A DNA stretch of 64,000 nucleotides from Promicromonospora umidemergens. GTDB lineage: Bacteria; Actinomycetota; Actinomycetes; Actinomycetales; Cellulomonadaceae. The stretch's first letter is position 1. Every line of letters begins with the position of its first letter. The DNA is taken from NCBI RefSeq assembly GCF_024171995.1, contig NZ_JAMTCT010000017.1, positions 1 to 64,000 of the forward strand, written 5' to 3'. Shown here piece after piece: positions 17,001-26,769 of this stretch. The notes under the pieces are model-generated. The model did no database searches. It had not been told where the DNA came from and saw only the letters and a list, made by a program, of their open reading frames with translations. Position numbers and translations under genes: made by a program.

Positions 17001-17508
17001 CAACACGGTGCAGCTGCCGTGGCGCGCCAACGGCATCGCGATCTACGGCGGCTACGACAACAGCATCGAGAACAACCTGATCTCCGACACGATGAACTAC
17101 CCCGGCATCATGCTGGCGACCGATCACAGCCCCCTGCCGTTCTCGGGGACGACGCTCATCGCCAACAACGGCCTCTACCGCACCGGCGGTGCGTTCTGGA
17201 ACGAGGACCAGGAGTTCGGTGCCATCACGATCTTCCCGCAGACGCACGACATCGTCGGCGTCACCATCCGCGACACGGACATCGTCGACTCCACCTACGA
17301 TGGCATCCAGTTCAAGAACGGCGGCGGCAACATGCCCGACGTCCGGATCACCGACGTGCGGATCGACAGGTCCAACAACGGCTCCGGCATCCTCGCGATG
17401 GGCGGCGCTCGCGGCAACGCGATCCTGTCGGACGTGACGGTCACGAACTCGGGTGAGGGGGACATCGAGAAGGAGCCGGGCTCGCAGTTCGTGTTCACGG
17501 GCCAGTAG
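14086..17508 (+). CDS. Secreted multidomain GH87-type alpha-1,3-glucanase (mycodextranase)
   Basis: The 1140-residue product has a Sec signal peptide (about residues 1-32, ending AHAA), two discoidin-like carbohydrate-binding modules (about 35-165 and 190-330) joined by a PTDP repeat linker, two CARDB-like cell-adhesion modules (about 335-440 and 450-555), a CBM6/35-like module starting YEAEDGQY, and a C-terminal right-handed beta-helix catalytic domain from about 740. The catalytic part matches GH87: CTSITEYGAVPDDG, NHPHEGNFGFDID and the aspartates in NTYADGVNFSNG and NTGDDALAVW, where the family's acid residues lie. It should attack alpha-1,3- or alternating alpha-1,3/1,4-glucans of fungal walls or biofilms. 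ATG 14086 has AGGA upstream; the longer frame is not supported. Confidence 0.87.
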   Translation: MRIPWKHTVVAGAAVALVVPLGVVAVAHAADATNLALGKPIAASSATQAYVAGNANDGSTSSYWEGGGGQYPAHLTVDLGEQADVERVVVTLPPPAVWAPRTQTFSVLGRSDGESSFRTLEASADYGFDPASGNQVEIPLNAEADEIRLAFTANTGAGNGQVSELQVWGTPTGGGDPTDPPTDPPTDPPTDPPTDPTGTNYAQDRPAAASSTEWTYGAANAVDGRTETYWEGAGGQYPSTIDVSLAAPTQLSSVRVRLNPDGAWSPRTQTFSVWGRSGGDPWRELEASAAHAFAPGTGNLVDVPVTGTVTDVRLRFTANTGAGNGQVAELEVYGEPAPNPNLTVTAVTATPESPTATTPVTLTATVENTGDRASSDTALDARIGGTTVGSADVAALEPGASAQVEVEAGTRPAGEYTVGALVDPADTVAEQDETDNAFTAETKLVVGEAPGPDLEVVSVSSDPANPAVDADVSFTVRVRNRGNEPAPAGSVTRVVAGPSTLNGTTPAVPAGETVDVTPDGSWTATNGGVTVTATADATDVVDETNEDNNTGRLAVTVGRGAAVPYTTYEAEDGQYTGELLETDPLRTFGHTNFATESSGRESVRLNSTGQHVELTSTNPTNSIVVRSSIPDAPGGGGQEKTISLYADGELVQKLTLSSKHSWLYGTTDDPEGLTNTPGGDARRLFDESHALLDRSFPAGTVFRLQRDAGDDAEFYVIDMVELEQVAPPAAKPARCTSITEYGAVPDDGQEDTEAIQDAVTADQNGDIDCVWIPAGQWRQEKKILTDDPLDRGTHNQVGISDVTIRGAGMWHSQLYSLLKPHLAPGVINHPHEGNFGFDIDDNVQISDIAIFGSGDIRGNNGQQEGGVGLNGRFGQDTKIDNVWIEHANVGVWVGRDYSNIPELWGPADGLQLSGMRIRNTYADGVNFSNGTRNSTVLNSSLRNTGDDALAVWANPYVKDPAVDIGHDNTFRNNTVQLPWRANGIAIYGGYDNSIENNLISDTMNYPGIMLATDHSPLPFSGTTLIANNGLYRTGGAFWNEDQEFGAITIFPQTHDIVGVTIRDTDIVDSTYDGIQFKNGGGNMPDVRITDVRIDRSNNGSGILAMGGARGNAILSDVTVTNSGEGDIEKEPGSQFVFTGQ
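14621..14670 (+). repeat. 12-bp tandem repeat coding the PTDP linker
   Basis: The unit GATCCGCCGACC recurs about four times in frame and encodes the Pro-Thr-Asp-Pro linker between the two N-terminal binding modules of the glucanase. Confidence 0.85.
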
Positions 17509-17533
17509 GCGCGGTCCCCGACAAGGTTGACTT

Positions 17534-17589
17534 CGGTCGCTCGGGACGAGATCGGTCGCTTGATTGACCGATCTCATCCCAAGCGACCG
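17534..17589. terminator. 24-bp-arm inverted repeat between convergent genes
   Basis: Arms 17534-17557 and 17566-17589 are reverse complements with two differences, both G-U pairs on the minus strand; the loop is eight bases. A further direct copy of AGCGACCGATCTCATC follows at once (17582-17597). It lies between the glucanase stop and the LysR stop and probably ends transcription from one or both sides. Confidence 0.75.
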
Positions 17590-17618
17590 ATCTCATCGAG
17601 TCGAGCTCCCTGGCCGTG

Positions 17619-18491
17619 TCATCGAGCAAGGGACTCGCCCTGACTCAGGTGTTCGGCTGTCTCCACCAGCTCGGCGAGTGCCGCGGACCGGGCGCCGGCG
17701 GGCCAGGCGAGGATCGTCGTGGCCAACGGGGCGTCGTGGACGGGCACGGAGACGTGCTCCGGCCACTGCCAGGCACGGCTGGAGTACGGAATGACCAGCA
17801 GCGTCCGTCCGAGGGCAACGAGCTGTGCCAGCTGGGACTGGCTGTGGACCTCGGGCCCTGGTCCGGGCGGGTAGGTGCCGTCGTGGCGCGGCCACCGGGC
17901 GATCGGCAGGTCGGGGACGTCGCTCACCTCGGCCATCGTCAGGCTCGGGCGCCGCGCCAGCGGATGCGCCGCCGGCACGATGGCGACCTGGCCCTCCGTC
18001 ATGATCTGAGCGCTGTCCAGCCCGGTCATCACGTCGAACGGTGCGTGCATGATCGCCACGTCGGCGCGGCCGTTGCGCAGGAGCCGCGCCTGTCCACCGA
18101 TCTCGCACAGCAGCACCTCGACCTCGACGGCGCCGGGCCGGGCGGCGTAGGCGTCCAGAAGCGCCTTCAGCAGCTCGTGGGAGGCGCCTGCCTTCGTGGT
18201 GAGCACCAGGGCCGGCTGCGCCGCCGCCGCGCGACGGGTACGCCGTGCTACGGCTTCGACGGCGTCGAGCGCGAGCCGGGCCTCCACCAGCATCACCTCA
18301 CCTGCGGCGGTGAGCGAGACACCCCGACGGTCCCGGTCCAGGAGCACGACGCCGAGGCGGCGCTCCACCTGCTGGATGGCGCGGGACAGCGGCGGCTGGG
18401 CCATGTTCAGGCGCTCGGCGGCGCGGCCGAAGTGCAGCTCCTCCGCCACCGTGACGAAGTACCTCAGCTCGCGAGTCTCAAGTCCGTCCAC
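17619..18491 (-). CDS. LysR-family transcriptional regulator
   Basis: The 290-residue protein has the LysR winged helix-turn-helix at its N terminus (LRYFVTVAEELHFGRAAERL, then QPPLSRAIQQVERRLGV) and a substrate-binding-like effector domain from about residue 90. I chose the GTG at 18491, eight codons before the conserved RELRYF; the longer frame to 18614 runs through the promoter region and would add 41 unusual residues. It is divergent from the aldo/keto reductase 18617, and the palindrome at 18510-18524 between them is the likely binding site, so the two genes probably form a regulator-target pair. The ligand is unknown. Confidence 0.88.
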   Translation of the reverse strand: MDGLETRELRYFVTVAEELHFGRAAERLNMAQPPLSRAIQQVERRLGVVLLDRDRRGVSLTAAGEVMLVEARLALDAVEAVARRTRRAAAAQPALVLTTKAGASHELLKALLDAYAARPGAVEVEVLLCEIGGQARLLRNGRADVAIMHAPFDVMTGLDSAQIMTEGQVAIVPAAHPLARRPSLTMAEVSDVPDLPIARWPRHDGTYPPGPGPEVHSQSQLAQLVALGRTLLVIPYSSRAWQWPEHVSVPVHDAPLATTILAWPAGARSAALAELVETAEHLSQGESLAR

Positions 18492-18509
18492 GACCGCAGG
18501 GTATCCCTG

Positions 18510-18524
18510 ATACCCCTGGGGTAT
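18510..18524. promoter_or_regulatory. Palindromic LysR-type operator candidate
   Basis: ATACCCCTGGGGTAT is a perfect 15-base palindrome with a T-N11-A frame, 19 bases upstream of the regulator GTG and about 95 bases before the reductase start. A second GTATCCC half-site lies beside it (18501-18507). Position and symmetry fit autoregulation plus control of the divergent gene. Confidence 0.55.
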
Positions 18525-18616
18525 GAGTCCGGACCGGACCGGTCTTGGACGGCGTCGTCCTCGCGTACGCACCATGGGCCCAGGCGCACCCCCGCGTCCT
18601 GACGAAAGGCGCACCG

Positions 18617-19486
18617 TTGAGCAAGCCCTCTCCTTCCCTTCCCGGCGGCACCTGGTCCCTCGGCGACATGACGGTCACCCGGTTCGGCTACGGTGCCATG
18701 CAGCTCACCGGACCCGGTGTGCTGGGTCCGCCCGCCGACCGTGACGGAGCCCTTGCCGTCCTCCGAGAGGCCGTCGACCTCGGGATCACCAACATCGACA
18801 CCGCGGGTGCCTACGGCCCGCTCGTCACCAACGAGCTCATCCGAGAGGCCCTGCACCCGTACCCCGAGTCGCTGCACGTGATCACGAAGGCCGGAGCGAC
18901 CCGTGACGAGCACGGCGGATGGCCGGTGGCGCGTCAGCCCGACCAGCTGCGCGAACAGATCGAGTCCGACCGCAAGAGCCTCGGGCTCGACACCCTTGAC
19001 CTGGTCCAGCTACGTCTCGGCGCCGGTATGGACCGCGAGGCGGGCTCGCTCGCCGAACCGTTCGAGACGCTCGTCGAGCTGCAGCAGCAGGGCGTCATCC
19101 GACACCTCGGCCTGAGCAACGTGACACCGGAACAGGTCACGGAGGCTCAGTCGATCGCGCCGATCGTGAGCGTGCAGAACCTGTACAACCTGGCGCACCG
19201 GGACGACGACGAGCTCATCGACCGGCTCGCCGCCGAGAACATCGCCTACGTGCCGTACTCGCCGCTCGGCGGGTTCAGCCCGCTTCAGTCAGCGGCGCTC
19301 TCGGCGGTGGCGGCGCGTCGGGGCTCCACGCGGATGTCGGTGGCGCTGGCATGGCTGCTGCAGCGGTCGCCCAACATCCTGCTGATCCCGGGAACCTCGT
19401 CCGCGGCGCACCTGCGCGAGAACGTCATCGGCGCCGGTATCACCCTCGGTGCCGCGGACGTCGCAGAGCTGGAGGCGCCCAGCTGA
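18617..19486 (+). CDS. Aldo/keto reductase
   Basis: An AKR-fold oxidoreductase of about 289 residues. Visible family elements are RFGYGAMQLTGPG, ITNIDTAGAYG (the catalytic Asp; the Tyr follows in AYG), the lysine in VITKAGA, HLGLSNVTPEQV, VQNLYNL and the NADPH-binding IPGTSSAAHLREN. The histidine of the canonical tetrad is replaced (LVQLRLGAG in place of the usual L.Q.H), as in some bacterial AKRs, so the substrate class is open. The TTG at 18617 has GAAAGG at about seven bases; an upstream ATG at 18545 is in frame but lies within the regulatory region. It is probably controlled by the divergent LysR protein. Confidence 0.83.
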   Translation: MSKPSPSLPGGTWSLGDMTVTRFGYGAMQLTGPGVLGPPADRDGALAVLREAVDLGITNIDTAGAYGPLVTNELIREALHPYPESLHVITKAGATRDEHGGWPVARQPDQLREQIESDRKSLGLDTLDLVQLRLGAGMDREAGSLAEPFETLVELQQQGVIRHLGLSNVTPEQVTEAQSIAPIVSVQNLYNLAHRDDDELIDRLAAENIAYVPYSPLGGFSPLQSAALSAVAARRGSTRMSVALAWLLQRSPNILLIPGTSSAAHLRENVIGAGITLGAADVAELEAPS

Positions 19487-19495
19487 CCGAGCCGG

Positions 19496-20140
19496 TCACG
19501 GTGACGAGGTGACCCGGCGGCGCAGCTCGGCCGCGGCGGCCCGGGGGTCGTCGGCCTGGGTGATCGCACGGACGACGACGACGCGCCGTGCCCCGGCGTC
19601 GAGCACCTGATCGAGTCGGTTGGCGTCGACCCCGCCGATCGCGAACCAGGGGGTGGCCGGCTCGTGGGCGGCGACGTCGCGCAGCAGGTCCAGGCCGACG
19701 GCGGGGCGGCCCGGCTTGGTCGGGGTGGCCCACAGCGGCCCGACGCAGAAGTAGTCGACGCGCGGGTCGGCCTCGGCGGCCAGCGCCTGGTCCAGACCGT
19801 GGGTGGAGCGGCCGAGGACGGGTCCGTCGCCCAGCAGGGCCCGCACCGCGTGCGGCGGGAGGTCGCCCTGGCCCATGTGCACCGCCGGCGCACCGGTGAG
19901 CTGCGCGATGTCGGCCCGGTCGTTGACCGCCCAGAGCGCGCCGTGCTCGGCGGCCACACGGGCGACGAGAGCGTGCAGCTCGACCTCGCGGGCCGCGTCC
20001 AGGGACTTGTCCCGGAGCTGGACGACGTCGACACCGCCCTCCAGTGCCGAGTGCAGGAACGGTTCGAGGTCGTCCGTGTCCTGGCGAGCGTCCGTGCACA
20101 GGTACAGGTGGGCGTCGGCGAGTCGGGTTCGGGGGTCCAC
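19496..20140 (-). CDS. thiE: Thiamine-phosphate synthase
   Basis: ThiE joins the pyrimidine diphosphate and thiazole phosphate halves of thiamine. The 214-residue TIM barrel shows [53 protein letters not shown] and [12 protein letters not shown], the family's ligand loops in order. I chose the GTG at 20140: it begins just before the conserved barrel, lacks a ribosome site, and has a TAGACT -10-like hexamer seven bases upstream, which suggests a leaderless mRNA. The longer frame would read through a tandem repeat. It is divergent from the thiOSGF operon and convergent with, nine bases from, the aldo/keto reductase. Confidence 0.9.
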   Translation of the reverse strand: MDPRTRLADAHLYLCTDARQDTDDLEPFLHSALEGGVDVVQLRDKSLDAAREVELHALVARVAAEHGALWAVNDRADIAQLTGAPAVHMGQGDLPPHAVRALLGDGPVLGRSTHGLDQALAAEADPRVDYFCVGPLWATPTKPGRPAVGLDLLRDVAAHEPATPWFAIGGVDANRLDQVLDAGARRVVVVRAITQADDPRAAAAELRRRVTSSP

Positions 20141-20154
20141 GAGCGCGAGTCTAG

Positions 20155-20190
20155 GCAGACGGCGGAGCAGACGGCGGAGCAGACGGCGGC
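20155..20190. repeat. Three 12-bp tandem repeats upstream of thiE
   Basis: GCAGACGGCGGA occurs at 20155-20166 and 20167-20178 and with one change at 20179-20190. The array lies in the divergent space between thiE and the TPP riboswitch, where the thiE -35 region would be. Confidence 0.8.
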
Positions 20191-20245
20191 CTCCGCTGGG
20201 GCCAACGCCCTTGTCGGGGCACCTCTCGGACGGGGATATGGTTGT

Positions 20246-20330
20246 CGGGTGCACGGGAGCCCCGCACGGGGCTGAGAGGGCGTGAGCGCCGACCGTCGAA
20301 CCTGATCTGGGTCATGCCAGCGAAGGGAGA
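20246..20330 (+). ncRNA. TPP (THI-box) riboswitch
   Basis: The thiamine pyrophosphate aptamer is recognised by its two conserved strands, GGGCTGAGAGGG at 20269-20280 and GAACCTGATCTGGGTCATGC at about 20298-20317, followed by CAGCGAAGGGAG. The thiO ribosome site (GGGAG) is in the last bases of the aptamer and the GTG start is five bases further, so ligand binding most likely hides the ribosome site directly. The 5' edge is approximate. Confidence 0.93.
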
Positions 20331-20334
20331 ACAC

Positions 20335-21563
20335 GTGAGCAGTCATGTGAGCAGTCGTGCGTGCGACGTCCTCGTCATCGGCGGGGGCATCATCGGCCTG
20401 ACCGCCGCCTGGCGTGCGCTGGAGGCCGGCGCGAGCGTCGTCGTCCTGGACCCGTCACCCGGCGACGGCGCCACCCACGCCGCCGCGGGCATGCTCGCGC
20501 CCGTCATGGAGGCGGGCTTCGGGGAAGCGGGGCAGGCCCGGCTGGGCACCGCCTCGCTCGCTCTCTGGCCGGCGTTCGCCGAGGCGCTCGAGCACGCGGC
20601 GGGGCTGGCGCCGGGCGCCGTCGGGCTGGAGACGACCGGCACGCTCGCCGTGGCCTACGACAGCGACGACCTGGTCGCGATGCGCCGGATGCTCGCCCTG
20701 CACCGCGAGTGGGGTCTCGGCTCGACGGAGATCTCGGCCGACGACGCGCGCCGCCGCGAGCCCGCGATCGGGCAGCGGTTGGCTGGCGCTGCGTGGGTAC
20801 CCCGCGACCACCGGGTCGATCCCCGCGCGGTGCACGGGGCGCTGCTCGCCGTCGTCGCCGCGCGCGGGACTCTCGTCCGCCGCGCCGCGGTGTTGCTGAC
20901 GTGGGCGGGGGGCGCGGTGGGGGACGGCATGGTGGCGGACGGTGCGGTGGTCGGCGCGGTCGACGAGGCGGGCGACGGGTACGCGGCCGGGACGGTGGTC
21001 CTGGCCGCCGGCCACGCGAGCGGGGCGCTGTTCGCGGGCGCGCCCACCCGGCCGGTGCCCGGCACGACGCTGCGCCTGGACGCCGCCGCCGACCGGGCGC
21101 CGGCGGTCGTGGTGCGGGGCACCGTGCAGGGGCGCCCCGTCTACGCGGTGCCCCGCGCGCCGCGGTCCGACGGGCGGCGCGAGGTTGTCGTGGGCGCGAC
21201 GTCGGACGAGCGCGAGGACGACCACCTGACGCGCGCCGGCGACGTCTTCGCCCTGCTGCGGGACGCCCGCGCGTTCCTGCCAGGGCTCGACGACGCCGTG
21301 CTCGTGGAGACCACCACCCGGTCCCGGCCCGGCAGCCCCGACAACGCGCCGTTGCTGGGCCGGGCGGCCGACGGCCTCTGCCTGGCCACCGGGCACCACC
21401 GCAACGGCATCCTGCTCACGCCCCTGACGGCCGCCGCCGTCGACCAGGTGCTGGGGGTGGCACCGGTCGGCTCGCAGGCCGAAGAGGCCGTCGAAGCCGC
21501 CGACCAGTTCGCGGACCCGCGCAGGTTCGCCGACACGTACAGCACGACTCGAGGAGGCACAGC

Positions 21564-21567
<4 letters not shown>
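20335..21567 (+). CDS. thiO: Glycine oxidase ThiO
   Basis: ThiO oxidises glycine to the dehydroglycine needed for the thiazole ring of thiamine. The 410-residue FAD protein of the DAO family begins with CDVLVIGGGIIGLTAAWRALE (Rossmann GxGxxG), has GATHAAAGMLAP for flavin and substrate binding, and ends with RPGSPDNAPLLG and TGHHRNGILLTPLTA. The GTG at 20335 stands directly behind the riboswitch. The stop overlaps thiS as ATGA. Confidence 0.92.
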
Positions 21568-23906
<2,339 letters not shown>

Positions 23907-23913
<7 letters not shown>

Positions 23914-24698
23914 CCCTGGGCGGCTGCCCACACCTCCGGGTTCGCGACGTGGCTCGAGTGCCCGGCAGCGAGCACTGTGCGGAGCTCGGCAAGGTGCTCG
24001 GTGCCCGGGGCGAGCCCCAGGTCGTCGAGGATCGTGAGGGCCGGACCGGGTTCGAGGTCACCGAAGTAGTCGTGGTAGCTCCGCAGGAGCCCGTGAAAGA
24101 CCGCCGGCCGGAGGGCCTCGATCGAGGACGCGGCCTCGTAGGCCCGCGCCTTCACGCCCCAGCGGACCGGACCCGAGGCCGTCAGCACCCGGGCCGCCCG
24201 ACGGAGGAACCCGTCGTCGGCCACGCCTCCTGCCACGCCGCCTCCCATGCCCCCTGCCACGCCGCCCGCCTCCAGCAGCTCGACGTCGTGGCCGAGCAGG
24301 GCCACGAACGCCTCCTCGGACGTGTCGGTGCACTCGAACCAGGTGTACCAGAGCGACTGGGTGACCTGTTCGCTGACCTGCGGCGCCTCCAGCCGGTCCC
24401 GGTATCCGTCCCACAGCTCCGCCGGAGGCTGCTCGCGTGAGCTCCCGCAGTACGGGAAGTGCATCTCCTGGGTGGTCCAGTACTCGTCGAGCAGGTCGAT
24501 CAGACCGAACGCGATGCGAAAGCGCAGCGCGACCTCCAGGTCAGCGTCGTCGAACACCCAGCTCGAGTAGTCGAGCGCGACGTCGTTGGCGCTCAGCTCC
24601 GACCCGAGATCGTCGTCGACCCACGTCAGGTCCCCGGTCTGGCGAACCTTCGCCCGCGCAAGCCACGATCGGGCGGTCTCGGCGTCAGCCGTGCTCAT
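23907..24698 (-). CDS. Conserved hypothetical protein with glycine-rich insert
   Basis: A 263-residue, acidic, probably cytoplasmic protein that I do not recognise. It is rich in Trp and Tyr (SLWYTWFECTDTSEEAF, EYWTTQEMHFPYCG) and has no signal peptide or membrane helix. Around residues 150-167 a repeat GGVAGGMGGGVAGG interrupts an otherwise normal helical sequence and looks like a 15-base repeat expansion. ATG 24698 has GGAGAGG upstream. Its stop overlaps the last seven bases of thiF on the other strand. The gene stands alone, and nothing in its context suggests a role. Confidence 0.7.
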
Positions 24699-24719
24699 CT
24701 TGGTACCTCTCCGCCGCAC

Positions 24720-25275
24720 CCTTGTGACCCGTGGCCGAGCCAGGGTTTCGCGTCGGTCGCCACAAGGAGTGGGATCTCGTCTTGCCGCATCCCCGGTGGG
24801 ATCGCGAAGGGGGAGCGGCGGTTCGCGGTCCCGATGGTATCCGACGGTGGAGCCCGGCGTCGTGAGGGGTACCGCCGCCGGTCGCGCGGTCCGGGCGGGG
24901 CCGGAAGCAGCGGCTCGCCGTGCGAGCCGTCTCCGTCCGGCCTACCGTGACCAGGAGAGACGTCTTCGGACGTCCCCGGCGTGGGCCTCAAGGAGCGGGA
25001 CTCTCGGGCGCCGAGCGGTGCGATGTCGGCCGCTCGAAGGGAGGTCGCCATGAGTGACAGCGCTGCTGACGAAGCGAAGTCCCGTCCGCGGTTCCACCGG
25101 CGTACTCCTTCGGGATCGTGACGGCCGGCCGGGTCCTTCCTGCTGTCGTGGATCGGCCAGTTCCGTGTTCTAGGCCATAGCGGTCCGGAAACGAGGCGAC
25201 CCAGCACGGAGCCAGGATCGACGCCCTCCTGGAGCTGTTCGTGCAGATGACAACAACACCGAATGGAGAAGCATC
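24720..25275. other. 556-bp region without a firm gene; one possible 23-codon ORF
   Basis: No convincing long gene is present. At 25050-25121 a short plus-strand frame (MSDSAADEAKSRPRFHRR...) has a fair GGGAGG ribosome site but ends after 23 codons; it could be a small protein or the stub of a decayed gene. Small GACGTC-based dyads occur near 24960-24980. The promoter of the DUF4383 gene should be in the last 100 bases. Confidence 0.4.
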
Positions 25276-25725
25276 ATGGCGCAACCCATGTCCTCGACAG
25301 GTACCCGGGCACCATTCCAGTGGCTCGCTCTCGTGATCGGCGCTGTCTATCTCCTGGTGGGCATCGCTGGATTCTTCGTGACCGGATTCGACGGCTTCAC
25401 CGAGCACGACCACGACCAGACGCTGCTCGGCTTCGCGATCAACCCCCTGCACAACATCGTGCACCTTCTGATCGGGATCCTCGGCCTCACCATGTGGTCC
25501 AGCCCTGGCCGGGCACGGACCTTCGGCTGGCTGCTCGTCGTCGGGTACGGTGCGGCGTTCATCTACGGCCTGTTCGCGGTCAACAACCCCGACATCAACT
25601 TCCTGAACATCAACGTGGCGGACAACTGGCTGCACATCTTGAGCGTCGCGGCCGGCCTGGCCATCGCGCTCTGGCCGCGCAAGCACGCCGACACCACGAC
25701 GCCCGGGGCGCAGCGGCAGTACTGA
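25276..25725 (+). CDS. DUF4383 membrane protein
   Basis: A 149-residue integral membrane protein with four predicted helices (about residues 15-35, 55-75, 85-105 and 120-137). The blocks FQWLALVIGAVYLLVGIAGF, GFAINPLHNIVHLLIGILG and NVADNWLHILSVAAGLAIAL are those of the DUF4383 family, common in actinobacteria and of unknown function. GGAGAAGCATC precedes the ATG. The gene is alone and ends at a strong bidirectional hairpin. Confidence 0.88.
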   Translation: MAQPMSSTGTRAPFQWLALVIGAVYLLVGIAGFFVTGFDGFTEHDHDQTLLGFAINPLHNIVHLLIGILGLTMWSSPGRARTFGWLLVVGYGAAFIYGLFAVNNPDINFLNINVADNWLHILSVAAGLAIALWPRKHADTTTPGAQRQY

Positions 25726-25737
25726 TCCGTCCCGTGC

Positions 25738-25800
25738 GCGTCTACCCAGGGATCGGGCCCGGACTCAGCGCGAGTCCGGGCCCGATCCCTGGGTAGACGC
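25738..25800. terminator. Perfect 29-bp inverted repeat, bidirectional terminator
   Basis: Arms 25738-25766 and 25772-25800 are perfect reverse complements around a five-base loop. The element lies between two converging genes. It is followed at 25801-25830 by two copies of ACACACCGGGTAGC. There is no T-run, as is common for actinobacterial hairpin terminators. Confidence 0.85.
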
Positions 25801-25844
25801 ACACACCGGGTAGCACACACCGGGTAGCACACACAGGGGCCCGG

Positions 25845-26702
25845 TCACGGGCCGACCGCGATGTCGGCCGCCGTCAGGCCGAGCAGGACCACACAGACCA
25901 CGGCGACCCCGAGGCTGAGGCCGAACGGGGCGCGGCTGCGCGGCCGGGCGACGGTGCTGATGCCCGCGGCAAGAGCCAGGCCGACGGCGATCGTGCCGCC
26001 GATCCAGGCCGCGCGGCCCGGAGCACCGGCCGGGCCGGTGACCACCACCGCGACAGCGGCCACGAGCAGGCTCGGGGCCAGCACGCCGGAGGCCCTGCGA
26101 CCGAGCCGGTGCGGTAGCCCTCGCACGCCCGTCGCCGCATCGTCCTCGAGGTCGGGCAGGGTGTTCGCGACATGTGCGCCGACACCCAGCAGCGCCGCGG
26201 CTGCCACCGCCCAGCCGGCCGGGACGCGCGGCCCGGGTGCCGCCAGCACGACGGCGACCGCCAGCAGCGCGAACGAGAGCGCATAGGGCAGCCACGACCA
26301 GACGGTCTGCTTGAGCCGGGCGTTGTACGCCCACGCGCCGGCCACTGCGACGAGGTGGGCGGCCCCGGCCGCGAGCCCCAGGGCCAGCGACGTGGCGACG
26401 CACACGGCGACCGCTACGAGCGCGGCGTCGCGCAGGGTGCCTGCGGTGAGGAGCCCTGCCACGACCGGCTTGTCGGTGCGGCCGACGGCGACGTCGCGCG
26501 CGGCGTCGATCCAGTCGTTGGACCACCCGACGGAGAGCTGGCCGGAGCCGACCGCCACGGTGATCAGGGCCACGGTGCCCCATCCGGAGCCCAGGGCCGC
26601 CGCGAGCGCGGCGGCCAGTCCCGTCACGACGACTGCCGGAGCGGCATGGCTCGCGCGCACGAGCCCGCTGACCAGCCTGCGGGCTTCCGTGCGGGGCGCC
26701 AT
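25845..26702 (-). CDS. UbiA-family prenyltransferase
   Basis: A 285-residue membrane enzyme with about eight helices. The two aspartate-rich motifs that bind prenyl diphosphate through magnesium are NDWIDAARD (about residue 64) and DLEDDAATG (about residue 170). It should attach an isoprenoid chain to an aromatic acceptor. The gene is divergent from, and 67 bases away from, the type III PKS, as in the Actinoplanes gene set for prenylated alkyl-methoxyhydroquinones, so its acceptor is probably the alkylresorcinol-derived ring rather than a menaquinone precursor. I prefer ATG 26702: TAAAGT ends seven bases before it and there is no ribosome site, which suggests a leaderless transcript; GTG 26711 is the alternative. 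Confidence 0.85.
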   Translation of the reverse strand: MAPRTEARRLVSGLVRASHAAPAVVVTGLAAALAAALGSGWGTVALITVAVGSGQLSVGWSNDWIDAARDVAVGRTDKPVVAGLLTAGTLRDAALVAVAVCVATSLALGLAAGAAHLVAVAGAWAYNARLKQTVWSWLPYALSFALLAVAVVLAAPGPRVPAGWAVAAAALLGVGAHVANTLPDLEDDAATGVRGLPHRLGRRASGVLAPSLLVAAVAVVVTGPAGAPGRAAWIGGTIAVGLALAAGISTVARPRSRAPFGLSLGVAVVCVVLLGLTAADIAVGP

Positions 26703-26769
26703 GGGCGGCACTTTAGTCGCGGCGCGTCCTCCCCGCGCGGGTGAGCGGGTCCTGGGTCAGGATGCATGA

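Noticed and set aside
15142-17577. 811-codon open frame on the minus strand opposite the glucanase
   Set aside because: It mirrors the third codon position of the GH87 gene, has low-complexity Arg/Val/Asp composition, no ribosome site and no family motif. It is a GC-rich shadow frame.
25738-25800. Perfect inverted repeat as transposon end or attachment site
   Set aside because: There is no transposase or integrase nearby, no target duplication, and the place between convergent genes fits a terminator.
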